This document shows, piece after piece, positions 35,970 through 44,386 of a stretch of DNA of 64,000 bases. The DNA is from VAZQ01 sp963721005. GTDB taxonomy: Bacteria > Pseudomonadota > Alphaproteobacteria > Rhizobiales > Xanthobacteraceae. Location of the stretch: NCBI GenBank assembly GCA_963721005.1, contig CAVRHR010000004.1:558001-622000 (forward strand), in the 5' to 3' direction. Each line of letters begins with the position of its first letter. Positions within the stretch are counted from its first letter, which is position 1. A program made the position numbers and the translations under genes. Below the pieces are notes generated by a model. The model searched no databases. It was not told the origin of the DNA and saw only the letters and a list, made by a program, of their open reading frames with translations.

Positions 35970-38672
35970 ATGCGCTTGAACGACCGTGCCCAGGAAAACG
36001 CCACGTCGAGCAGGCTGGTTGCGGACGCCCGCAGCGCGGTCGGACGCGGCAACGATGCGGTCCTTTCCCGGGCGCTCGAGCGCGCCCGCGCCGCCATCCT
36101 GTGGGAGCGTCTGTGGCCCGCGCTGGCGGCGCCGTCGACCGCCGTCGGCCTGTTCCTGGCGGTGTCGTGGCTGGGCGTCTGGCTATGGCTGCCGCCGGTC
36201 GGACGCGCCATCGGGCTCGGCTTGTTCTTCCTGCTGACGGCCGCTGCCACCGTGCCGCTCCTGCGGCTGCGCCTGCCGACCCGGGAGGATGCGTTGCGGC
36301 GGCTCGACCGCAGGTCCGGCCTGCCGCATCGGCCGGCCACCACCATTGCGGACGATCTCGCCGCCAATACCGCCGACCCGACTTCGTTGGCGATCTGGCG
36401 CGCCCATATCGAGCGCGCGTTACGGGCCGCCACGCAGCTCAAGGCCGGCACGCCCGCGCCTCGCCTTGCCGAGCGCGATCCGTTCGCGCTGCGGGCGCTG
36501 GTCCTGGTGCTGGTGATCGCGACCTTCGTGGCCGCCGGCGGCGAGCATCTGCGGCGCATCGCCGCCGCCTTCGATTGGCACGGTGTGATTGCGCCGGTCA
36601 ATTTTCGCATCGACGCCTGGGTGAACCCGCCGACCTATACCGGCAAGCCGCCGGTGATCCTGCCGGGTCTGCGGCCCGGCGAGGCAACGCAGACGGCGTC
36701 CAACCCCCCGGGGCCGGTGTTGTCGGTGCCGGCCGGCAGCACGCTGGTGATCCGTGCGACCGGCGATGTCCATCTCGACGTGGCGGTGACGGGCGGCTTG
36801 GCCGATCCGAAGGATGCCGCCCCCGGCGACGCCAAGGCGGCAGCGCCGAGCAATGCGGCGCGGGGCACCGAGGAGCGCCGCTTCACCATCAACGATGCGG
36901 GCAGCGCCACCGTGCGCGGCGTCGGTCCAAACGAGGTGACCTGGCAATTCACCGCCATACCGGACCGGCCACCGACGATCGCGCTCACCAAGGATCCGGA
37001 GGTGCAGGGGCGCGGCAACCTGCAGCTCACCTACAAGGTCGAGGATGATTACGGCGTCGTCGACGCGCGGGCGAATTTCAAGCTCAAGGGCGGGGTAGGC
37101 GCCGATGGGCAGTCGCCGCCGCGTGCGCTGTTCGAGGCGCCCGAGTTTCCGCTGGCGTTGCCGCAGGCGCGCACCCGCAACGGCGTCGGCCAGACCAGCA
37201 AGGATTTGACCGAGAATCCATGGGCCGGCGCCACCACCGAGATGACGCTCACCGCCCGCGACGAGGCCGGCAATGAAGGCAAGAGCGAGCCTGCCGAGGT
37301 GCGCTTGCCGGAGCGGCCGTTCTCCAAGCCGATGGCGCGCGCGCTGATCGAGCAACGTCGAATTCTCGCGCTCGACGCCGAGGCCCAGGCCCATGTGCTT
37401 ACCGCGCTCGACGCGCTCACGCTCGCGCCCGACCGCTTCAACATGGAGAGCAAGGTCTATCTCGGGTTGCGCTCCATCTTCTGGCAGCTGGCCCACGCCA
37501 AGAACGACGACGCGTTGCGCGAGGTCGTGACGCGGCTGTGGGACATGGCGGTCAATCTGGAGGACGGCAATCTATCGGATGCCCAGCAGGCGCTGCGGAA
37601 CGCCGAGGATGCGTTGCGCCAAGCGCTGGAGCGGGGCGCATCCGACGAGGAGATCAAGCGTCTCACCGACGATTTGCGCGCCGCGCTGGACAAGTTCATG
37701 CAGGCGCTGGCCGAGCAGCTGCGCCAGAACCCGCAGCAGCTCGCGCGCCCGCTCGACCCGAACGCGCGGCAGGTGCGGCCGCAGGATCTGCAGAGCATGA
37801 TCGACCGGATGGAGCAGATGGCCCGCTCCGGCGCCCGCGACGCCGCGCGCCAGATGCTGCAGGACCTGCAGGCCATGCTCGACAACCTGCAGATGGCGCA
37901 GCCCGGACAGCAACAAGATGACGCCGACGACGAGATGGCGCAGATGATGGACGAGCTCGGCGACATGATCCGCGAGCAGCAGGAGCTGCGCGACAAGACC
38001 TTCGAGCAGGGGCAGGACCAGCGCCGCCAGCGCGGCCAGCAAGGCCAGCGCGGCCAGCAGGGTCAACGCGGTCAGCAAGGCCAACAGGGGCAGCAGGGGC
38101 AGCAGGGCCAGCAGGGCCAGCAAAGCATGGCGGACTTGCAGAAGCGTCAGCAGGCGCTCCGCGATCAGCTCAAGAAGCTGCTCGAGGAGATGCGCAAGAA
38201 AGGCATGGGCCAGCAGCCGGGCCAAGGGGAAGGCCAGGGACAGCCCGACGAGCTCGGACAGGCCGAGGGAGACATGGAATCCGCGCAAGGCCAGATGGGG
38301 CAGGGCAATGCCGACGGCGCCGTCGATTTGCAGGGCAAGGCGCTCGATGCCATGCGCAAGGGCCAGCAGGGCATGGCAAATCAGATGGGGCAGGGCCAGG
38401 GACAACAGATGGGCCAGGGTCGTCCTGGAGGCCCCGGCCGACCGGGGCGCGCCGGCCGCATGGGTCAGGGGCGGGCCGACCAGGAGACCGATCCGCTCGG
38501 CCGGCCGTTGCGGGGCCGCGACTACGGCGACGACTCCACCGTCAAGGTGCCGGGCGAGATCGATGTGCAGCGTGCGCGCCGCATTCTCGAGGAACTGCGC
38601 CGGCGCTTCGGCGAGATCGCCCGCCCGCAGCTCGAGCTCGATTATATCGAGCGGCTGCTCAAGGATTACTGA
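35970..38672 (+). CDS. TIGR02302/DUF4175-family membrane protein
   Basis: This is a 900-residue protein. Two N-terminal membrane helices (about 55-90) are followed by a third near VLVLVIATFVAAGGEHL and a large periplasmic part (IDAWVNPPTYTGKPPVILP). A helical segment follows, rich in Gln/Met (MIDRMEQMARSGARDAAR). Between about residues 670 and 830 it carries GQQGQ and MGQGQ low-complexity repeats, then a conserved end (KVPGEIDVQRARRILEELRRR). The family is conserved in alphaproteobacteria, but its function is unknown; an envelope role is likely. The start ATG has GGGAG close upstream. Confidence 0.88.
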   Translation: MRLNDRAQENATSSRLVADARSAVGRGNDAVLSRALERARAAILWERLWPALAAPSTAVGLFLAVSWLGVWLWLPPVGRAIGLGLFFLLTAAATVPLLRLRLPTREDALRRLDRRSGLPHRPATTIADDLAANTADPTSLAIWRAHIERALRAATQLKAGTPAPRLAERDPFALRALVLVLVIATFVAAGGEHLRRIAAAFDWHGVIAPVNFRIDAWVNPPTYTGKPPVILPGLRPGEATQTASNPPGPVLSVPAGSTLVIRATGDVHLDVAVTGGLADPKDAAPGDAKAAAPSNAARGTEERRFTINDAGSATVRGVGPNEVTWQFTAIPDRPPTIALTKDPEVQGRGNLQLTYKVEDDYGVVDARANFKLKGGVGADGQSPPRALFEAPEFPLALPQARTRNGVGQTSKDLTENPWAGATTEMTLTARDEAGNEGKSEPAEVRLPERPFSKPMARALIEQRRILALDAEAQAHVLTALDALTLAPDRFNMESKVYLGLRSIFWQLAHAKNDDALREVVTRLWDMAVNLEDGNLSDAQQALRNAEDALRQALERGASDEEIKRLTDDLRAALDKFMQALAEQLRQNPQQLARPLDPNARQVRPQDLQSMIDRMEQMARSGARDAARQMLQDLQAMLDNLQMAQPGQQQDDADDEMAQMMDELGDMIREQQELRDKTFEQGQDQRRQRGQQGQRGQQGQRGQQGQQGQQGQQGQQGQQSMADLQKRQQALRDQLKKLLEEMRKKGMGQQPGQGEGQGQPDELGQAEGDMESAQGQMGQGNADGAVDLQGKALDAMRKGQQGMANQMGQGQGQQMGQGRPGGPGRPGRAGRMGQGRADQETDPLGRPLRGRDYGDDSTVKVPGEIDVQRARRILEELRRRFGEIARPQLELDYIERLLKDY
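38034..38124 (+). repeat. Short tandem repeat tract encoding GQQGQ units
   Basis: This tract within the TIGR02302 gene consists of repeated 9-bp units of the type GGCCAGCAG or GGTCAGCAA, encoding Gly-Gln-Gln. It is in frame and length changes in units of three codons would keep the frame, so it may vary between strains. Confidence 0.75.
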
Positions 38673-38712
38673 TCCGGGATGCGGGCCGGGCCGCCGGGGC
38701 TTTACGAAATTG

Positions 38713-39114
38713 TCAGAGCGGCGCAGCCGCCGCGACCCGCCGCGGTGCGCCCGCGGTGAGCGCTTCGGCGACCGCTGCCCGAATGGTCGGGAGCGAGAAC
38801 GGCTTGGTGATCACGTCGTGGATCAGCTTGTTGAGCCCGGACGCACGCTCGCGCTGGTCCGCATAGGCGGTCATCAGGAGGATGGTGACGGCGGGGTGAT
38901 CGCGCGCGGTTGCCAGGGCCAGCGCGATGCCGTCCATCACCGGCATGCGGATATCGGTCAGCAGCAGCTCGAATGCGCTGTTCTCGCGAGCCAGGACGTC
39001 GAGCGCCTCGGCCCCGTCGGCGGTGGTGATGACCTCATGGCCGTCCTGCACCAGGGCGCGCGCCACCAGGGTGCGGATCGCCTCCTCGTCCTCGGCGATC
39101 AGTATGCGTGCCAC
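38713..39114 (-). CDS. cpdR: CpdR-type single-domain response regulator
   Basis: This 133-residue receiver domain has an acidic pocket (ILIAEDEEAIRT), phospho-acceptor Asp in LLTDIRMPVMDG, conserved Thr in LLMTAYADQ and Lys in ITKPFSLP. There is no output domain. The sequence and length match CpdR, which controls ClpXP-dependent proteolysis and cell-cycle progression through the CckA-ChpT relay. The start is GTG (VARILIAEDEE), with GAGGA about 6 nt upstream. The DUF3426 gene lies just upstream on the same strand. Confidence 0.87.
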   Translation of the reverse strand: MARILIAEDEEAIRTLVARALVQDGHEVITTADGAEALDVLARENSAFELLLTDIRMPVMDGIALALATARDHPAVTILLMTAYADQRERASGLNKLIHDVITKPFSLPTIRAAVAEALTAGAPRRVAAAAPL

Positions 39115-39121
39115 TTCGTCC

Positions 39122-40042
39122 TCATTGGATGCCGACCCCGAGGTCTTGACGATTGAAGAACCGCACCAGAACATCGCGCGTCTCGGGCGGCGGCGAGGCC
39201 AGCCGCGATTGGAACGCGAACGCCTCCCCGGGCCCGAGCAGGCTGTGGCTGGGCAGCGTCGTCCAGCTGTAGATCTCGTTGCCGCTGGCGTTGCGGACCG
39301 CAAATCTCAAGCGCGGCACCTCGATGGTGCGCTTGGCCACGCTCGCGATCTTGCCCTGGACTACCAGCACCGGCACGCCCTCGCTCGTCAGCGTGTCGGT
39401 CGTGACGTCGGTGATGAGGAGGCCGCGCGAATTGACCGCGAGCCCGAGCGCCGCATAGAGCGACGCGGTCTGGGGATCCGCCCGCACGATCTCGGCGCGC
39501 CAGGCGAACAGGCCCAGGTCCACGAGGACGAGCCCCAGAATGAGGGTCGGCAAGCCCGGCAGCGGCCAGCCGAAGCGGCGCTTGCGGGCCAGCGCTGCGG
39601 CGCGCCGGGCCGCCACCGTCTCGATGTCCTCGCGTGGGGCGGCATCGGCGGCGGGCTCGTGATCGACCGGGGCGAGCGCCGGCGAATCGATCAGCGGCCC
39701 GTCTGCGGCTCCCCCCGGCGTCGCCCCGGACATCGCCGAATCGGCCGCCACGATCGGCGGGGCGTCGTGCCCGATATCGGCGGGATCGGGCGCGGCGGTC
39801 GGCTGGAGGACGGATGTATCGCCATCGGGTTGCGGCCAGCTCTCCGGCCCCGCACCCCCGGACGCGGTGGCGAATTGAGCCATCTCGGCCCGGTGGGATT
39901 CGGCGATCTCGGACAGCGCTTCCGTGTTGGCGGCGAACCAAACGGTCCGGCAACGCGCGCACCTGACCGAGCGCCCGCTCGGCCCGACCGAGGACGGCTC
40001 GACCTGATAGGCGGTCTCGCAATTGGGACAGACGATCTGCAT
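39122..40042 (-). CDS. MJ0042 zinc-ribbon / DUF3426 membrane protein
   Basis: The protein has 306 residues. The N-terminal MJ0042-type zinc ribbon has two CxxC pairs (IVCPNCETAY and VRCARCRTVW). A Pro/Ala-rich linker, one membrane helix (LPTLILGLVLVDLGLFAW) and a C-terminal DUF3426-like domain (VPVLVVQGKIASVAKRTIEVPRLRFAV) follow. The family is conserved near ftsE and cpdR in Rhizobiales. Function unknown; possibly a metal-bearing membrane sensor. It is divergent from ftsE. Its stop is 7 bp before the cpdR start. Confidence 0.87.
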   Translation of the reverse strand: MQIVCPNCETAYQVEPSSVGPSGRSVRCARCRTVWFAANTEALSEIAESHRAEMAQFATASGGAGPESWPQPDGDTSVLQPTAAPDPADIGHDAPPIVAADSAMSGATPGGAADGPLIDSPALAPVDHEPAADAAPREDIETVAARRAAALARKRRFGWPLPGLPTLILGLVLVDLGLFAWRAEIVRADPQTASLYAALGLAVNSRGLLITDVTTDTLTSEGVPVLVVQGKIASVAKRTIEVPRLRFAVRNASGNEIYSWTTLPSHSLLGPGEAFAFQSRLASPPPETRDVLVRFFNRQDLGVGIQ

Positions 40043-40320
40043 CGGCCACTCGCCGCGGATGGGCTGGTGCAAACCTACCAGCCGATCCGTTAACGGATCG
40101 GAAACCATGTCGGGGCCGGGCGGCATGCCCGGCCCGGAGACGGTATCGGCATACCCGGAATCCGATAGTCTCCGGGGGCCAGCATGTGCGCACCGTCGCG
40201 ACGCGCCGGATTGACCCGCAGGCGCCCTGAGTTCAGGCATCGCGGCCACTGATATAAACGCGAATCAGCGTGACGCCTGTCTTGGTTTGCGGCCGCACCG
40301 GCCGGCCATCGGAGAATGAC

Positions 40321-40981
40321 GTGGTTCGATTTGAGAATGTCGGCTTGCGCTACGGGCTCGGACCGGAGGTTCTGCGCGACCTGAGCTTCCGGATCGATTT
40401 CGCATTCGTTCCAGTTCCTGACCGGCCCCTCGGGGGCGGGCAAGACCTCGCTCCTGCGGATGCTGTTTCTTTCGCTGCGGCCCACGCGCGGTCTCATCAC
40501 GCTGTTCGGCCACGATATCGCGACCTTGAGCAAGGATGCGCTGGCGACGCTGCGGCGGCGGATCGGCATCGTGTTCCAGGATTTTCGCCTGCTCGACCAC
40601 ATGACCACCTACGAGAACGTGGCGCTGCCGTTCCGGGTCATGGGGCGGACCGAGGACAGCTTTCGCGAGGAGGTGGTGGAGCTTCTGCACTGGGTCGGGC
40701 TGGGCGACCGCATGTGGGCGCTGCCGCCGATTCTGTCCGGCGGCGAGAAGCAGCGCGCCGCCATCGCGCGCGCCGTGATCGCGCGGCCGCAACTGTTGCT
40801 GGCCGACGAGCCGACCGGGAATGTCGATCCCAATCACGCGCAACGCCTGTTGCGGCTGTTCATCGAGCTCAACAAGTCGGGTACCTCGGTGCTGCTTGCC
40901 ACCCACGATATCGCGTTGATGGATCAGTACGATGCTCGCCGGCTCGTGCTGCACGAGGGCCGGCTGCATGTCTATGATTGA
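40321..40981 (+). pseudogene. ftsE: Cell division ATP-binding protein FtsE, with a single-base frameshift
   Basis: The GTG start at 40321 (GGAG 6 nt upstream) gives VVRFENVGLRYGLGPEVLRDLSFRID. One extra T in 40398-40400 then shifts the frame. The other frame continues as SHSFQFLTGPSGAGKTSLLRML (Walker A), VFQDFRLLDHMTTYENVALP (Q loop), LSGGEKQRAAIARA (signature) and LLLADEPTGNVDP (Walker B) to the stop at 40981. Removing the T makes a normal FtsE of about 219 residues. It pairs with FtsX, whose start overlaps. FtsEX regulates septal peptidoglycan hydrolysis. A base-call error is plausible; an active shorter product would lack Walker A. Confidence 0.85.
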
Positions 40982-41945
40982 CGACGGCTTCGCGGCGGGC
41001 GGGCCGGACCCGCCCGAGCCGGCGACGATTGTCGCGGAATCCCCGCTGCCGCGCTTTGAGGCCTCGATCGTCCCTAAGGCGACCATCGCGGGGCGTGCCC
41101 TGATCGCCGTCATCGCCATCATGACCTTCCTGGCCTCGATCACGATCGGCGGCGTCATGCTGTTGCGGGCGGCGGCGGGCGATTGGCAGGCCGACCTGGC
41201 GCGCGAGGTCACCATCCAGGTCCGGCCGCTCGCCGGCCGTGACATCGAGGCCGATGTCGCGACGGCCGCCGCCATCGCCGGCGCGGCGCGCGGTGTGGCG
41301 AGTGTCCGGCCCTACAGCAAGCAGGAATCCAACCAGCTGCTGCAGCCGTGGCTGGGCGCATTGGCGCTCGACGAGCTGCCGGTCCCGCGCCTCATCGCCG
41401 TCACGATCGCGGCCGACGAGGCGCCCGATCTCGAAGGCCTGCGCGGTTCGCTGGCTGGGCAGGTTCCGGCCGCCAGCCTCGACGACCATCGCGAGTTCGT
41501 CGGCCACATGCGGGCCGTGACCCGCACGATCCTGGGCGCCGCCACCGGCGTGCTGGTCCTGGTGATGATCGCGACCGTGCTGTCGGTGACGTTTGCGACC
41601 CGAGGCCTGATGGCGACCAACCGCCAGGTCATCGAGGTGCTGCATTTCATCGGCGCCAAGAACGGCTTCATCGCCGGACACTTCCAACGCCATTTCCTGC
41701 TGCTCGGTCTCAAGGGCGGGGCGATCGGGGGCGGGCTCGCGCTTCTCCTGTTCGTCCTGATCGATCTCGCCAACGGCTGGCTTCTGCGCAGCGCGGCGGG
41801 CGCGCAGCTGGGCGCGCTGTTCGGCACCTTCTCGATCGGGCTTGCCGGCTATGCGGCGGTGCTGGCGCAGATCGCCGTGACCGCCCTGGTGACGGCGGCG
41901 ACATCGCGCCACACCGTCAACCGCACGCTCGAAACGGTTCAATGA
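40968..41945 (+). CDS. ftsX: Cell division protein FtsX
   Basis: This permease of about 325 residues has an N-terminal cytoplasmic tail, TM1 (GRALIAVIAIMTFLASITIGGVML), a periplasmic domain and three C-terminal helices (TILGAATGVLVLVMIATVLSVTFA onward) with VIEVLHFIGAKNGFIAGHFQRHF. It forms the FtsEX complex with FtsE. The ATG at 40968 (or 40974) overlaps the last codons of ftsE. Longer frames upstream are inside ftsE and are not used. Confidence 0.93.
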   Translation: MSMIDDGFAAGGPDPPEPATIVAESPLPRFEASIVPKATIAGRALIAVIAIMTFLASITIGGVMLLRAAAGDWQADLAREVTIQVRPLAGRDIEADVATAAAIAGAARGVASVRPYSKQESNQLLQPWLGALALDELPVPRLIAVTIAADEAPDLEGLRGSLAGQVPAASLDDHREFVGHMRAVTRTILGAATGVLVLVMIATVLSVTFATRGLMATNRQVIEVLHFIGAKNGFIAGHFQRHFLLLGLKGGAIGGGLALLLFVLIDLANGWLLRSAAGAQLGALFGTFSIGLAGYAAVLAQIAVTALVTAATSRHTVNRTLETVQ

Positions 41946-42007
41946 CCACACACATTGCCACCCCTCCGCCGGATTTTGGGCTATGATTTCAGCGGATGGA
42001 AAGAACG

Positions 42008-42790
42008 ATGCCGATGGTCGAATCAGAGACCGATGGCGGCGGCACGGCGCGGCGGCTGGAGCCGGCGGGGCGCGAGAGCGCCGCGCGCGAGAGCGGCGCG
42101 CGCTGGCTCGTGCGCCGTCTGGGGCGCTCGGCGATCGGGTTCGGCGCGGTCGCGGTGCTGCTGCTGGCAGCCGGATTCGGCTGGTTCCTCTGGAGCCTGC
42201 CGGCCGACGAGGTCGTGCTGCAACGCGATGCCGACGGGATCGTGGTACTCACCGGGGGGGCCTCGCGCATCACCGATGCGATCGAACTGCTCGCCGCCGG
42301 CCGCGGCAAGCGCTTGTTGATCAGCGGCGCCAACCCGGCGACCACCTCGGGCGAGATTTCGCGCCTCAACCCCGTCTACGGCGGGATCGTCAGCTGCTGT
42401 GTCGATTTCGACCGTTCGCTGAACACGCTCGGCAATGCGATCGAGACCAAGCACTGGGCGCAGAGCCGCGGGTTCCGCTCGCTGATCGTGGTCACGTCGA
42501 GCTACCACATGCCGCGCGCCATCGCGGAGATCGCCCACCAGCTTCCGGACGTGGCCCTGCTGCCGTTCCCGGTGATCACCGACAAGCTGCATGCAGAGCC
42601 TTGGTGGACGCACGGCCCGACCATGAAGCTGATGCTCTCCGAGTATCTGAAATACATGGCCGCCCGGATGCGCATCCGGCTCGATCCCGCCGCCACCGCG
42701 CGCGCGGCCGCGTCGGCGGGAGCCGGCGGCACCGCCGCGCAAATCCGGCTTGCGTTCTTCCATCGCCGGTCCCGGTACCCCGTCGCCTGA
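42008..42790 (+). CDS. YdcF-family (DUF218) membrane-anchored protein
   Basis: The protein has about 260 residues. An N-terminal anchor (SAIGFGAVAVLLLAAGFGWFLW) is followed by a DUF218 domain (DGIVVLTGGASRITDAIELL, RLLISGANPATT, SLIVVTSSYHMPRAIAEI). Members include ElyC/SanA-like envelope proteins, and their biochemical role is not established. The ATG at 42008 follows GGAAAGA; an earlier ATG at 41996 lacks a site. It is the third gene of the conserved ftsE-ftsX-ydcF-plsC cluster. Confidence 0.88.
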   Translation: MPMVESETDGGGTARRLEPAGRESAARESGARWLVRRLGRSAIGFGAVAVLLLAAGFGWFLWSLPADEVVLQRDADGIVVLTGGASRITDAIELLAAGRGKRLLISGANPATTSGEISRLNPVYGGIVSCCVDFDRSLNTLGNAIETKHWAQSRGFRSLIVVTSSYHMPRAIAEIAHQLPDVALLPFPVITDKLHAEPWWTHGPTMKLMLSEYLKYMAARMRIRLDPAATARAAASAGAGGTAAQIRLAFFHRRSRYPVA

Positions 42791-42869
42791 CCCTTTCCCG
42801 ATTGCCGGAAGCCTGCGCTCTCCCGCCGTGGCAGGTGATCGGATCGCGGCTGTTGAACCAGGTCCCGTC

Positions 42870-43604
42870 GTGCTCGTGATCATCCGCTCCGTTCTGTTCA
42901 ACGTGTTGTTCTACCTGAACATGATTGTGCTCATGTGCCTGGCGCTGCCGACCCTAGTGCTGCCGCGCGGCGCCATCCTGGCGGTCGTGCGGTTCTGGGC
43001 GCGCAGCAACAGCTGGCTGCTGCGGATCGTTTGCGGCGTCACCTTCGAGCTGCGCGGGCTGGAGCGGATTCCGCCGGGGCCGTTGCTGATCGCCGCCAAG
43101 CACCAGTCGCTGTGGGAGACGTTCGCACTGGTGCCGCTGTTCGCCGATCCGGCCTTCATCCTCAAGCGCGAGCTGATGTGGCTGCCGTTCTTCGGCTGGT
43201 ACGCCAGCAAGGCCGAGATGATCCCGGTCGACCGAGGTGCGCGTTCCCAGGCGCTCGCCGCCATCGCGGTCCGCGCCAAGACCGAGCTCGCCCGCAACCG
43301 GCAGATCGTCATCTTTCCGGAAGGCACCCGCCGGCCGCCGGGCGCCGCACCGAGCTACAAATACGGCGTCGTGCATCTGTACGCCGAGAGCGGGGTCGCG
43401 TGCCTGCCGGTCGCGCTCAATTCCGGCTTGTTCTGGCCGCGCCGGTCGCTGCGCCGCTACCCCGGCACGATCGTGGCGGAGTTTCTCGAGCCGATCGCGC
43501 CCGGGCTCGACAAGCAGGTGTTTTTCGAGCGCCTGCAGCGGGCGATCGAGATCGCCACCGCCCGGCTGATCCAGGAGGGCGAGCGCCAGCTCGGTGGGCG
43601 GTAG
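42870..43604 (+). CDS. Lysophospholipid acyltransferase (PlsC-like)
   Basis: This protein of about 244 residues has an N-terminal membrane helix (VLFNVLFYLNMIVLMCLALPTLVL) and the acyltransferase motifs. Block I is AAKHQSLWET (HX4E in place of the common HX4D), block II includes DRGARSQAL and block III is IFPEGTRRPPG. It probably acylates 1-acylglycerol-3-phosphate in phospholipid synthesis. The likely start is the GTG at 42870, next to the first helix; an ATG-free open frame extends upstream into ydcF. It is the last gene of the ftsEX cluster. Confidence 0.88.
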   Translation: MLVIIRSVLFNVLFYLNMIVLMCLALPTLVLPRGAILAVVRFWARSNSWLLRIVCGVTFELRGLERIPPGPLLIAAKHQSLWETFALVPLFADPAFILKRELMWLPFFGWYASKAEMIPVDRGARSQALAAIAVRAKTELARNRQIVIFPEGTRRPPGAAPSYKYGVVHLYAESGVACLPVALNSGLFWPRRSLRRYPGTIVAEFLEPIAPGLDKQVFFERLQRAIEIATARLIQEGERQLGGR

Positions 43605-44174
43605 TTACGATGCGCCGCCTTCGTGCGTTCCCTTGAGGCGCTGCGCCAGTAGATGCAGCTCGGATTCACGCAACCCCAGCGCCTCCATGGCGGCCACGGT
43701 GGCGATCACGTAATCGCGGTTGGGGCCCGATTGACCATGGCCCTGGCGGATATAGTGCAACTGATCGGAGAGCGGCAGGCGGCCCGCGTATTGGACATGG
43801 CTGCGGTCCACCACATAGCACAGCGCCGCGACCTGCCGCGCCGGCTCGCCCTTGAGCCAGACCCGCCGCATGCATTCGCAATAAACGCCAGTCGCCTGCT
43901 CGCGCCGGCGCAAATAGGCGACGGTCCTGGCCCGGTCGGCGGCCGCCACCCGGAACGCTATGCCCTGGCAGGCGCCGCCGCGGTCGAGACCGAGCACCAG
44001 GCCGGGCCGCTCGGGCGTGCCGCGGTGAACGAACGAATAGACGCACAGCGCCCGGTGGGCGCCGGTCAGGCGGGCCTCGACGCGCTCCCGGAAATCGAAG
44101 CCGGGCCGCCACATCAGCGAGCCATAGCCGAACACCCAAAGGTCTTCGGCCACATGTGCGAGATCGGGGTCCAT
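43605..44174 (-). CDS. ChaC-like gamma-glutamylcyclotransferase
   Basis: This 189-residue protein has the GGCT glycine-rich motif VFGYGSLMWRPGFDF. It continues with LCVYSFVHRGTPERPGLVLGLDRGG and the region with the likely catalytic acid. C-terminal GPNRDYVIATVAAMEALG is typical of ChaC. These enzymes degrade glutathione to 5-oxoproline and Cys-Gly. Its 3' end abuts the plsC-like gene; it is convergent with it. The ATG at 44174 has only a weak ribosome binding site. Confidence 0.87.
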   Translation of the reverse strand: MDPDLAHVAEDLWVFGYGSLMWRPGFDFRERVEARLTGAHRALCVYSFVHRGTPERPGLVLGLDRGGACQGIAFRVAAADRARTVAYLRRREQATGVYCECMRRVWLKGEPARQVAALCYVVDRSHVQYAGRLPLSDQLHYIRQGHGQSGPNRDYVIATVAAMEALGLRESELHLLAQRLKGTHEGGAS

Positions 44175-44386
44175 GGCGGCAGGGCGATCCGGTCCAGGAT
44201 TTGCCGGACATCTGTTCCGGTGCGCGCATCGGCCCCGGGGCCGCAATAGAGCACGAGTCGCCCGCGCTGAAAACCCGCTCGCCCGCGGCCACGGGCGAGC
44301 GCCGCCGGGTGACTTGGAAACGCCGCAATCGGCCGCTTGTGAAGGCCGCCCGGCGGTGGAGACCGATCGGCCAAGGAGCGTTGCCG

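Noticed and set aside
38034..38124. A CRISPR-like or minisatellite array
   Set aside because: The repeats are in-frame 9-bp coding units within one gene, without spacers.
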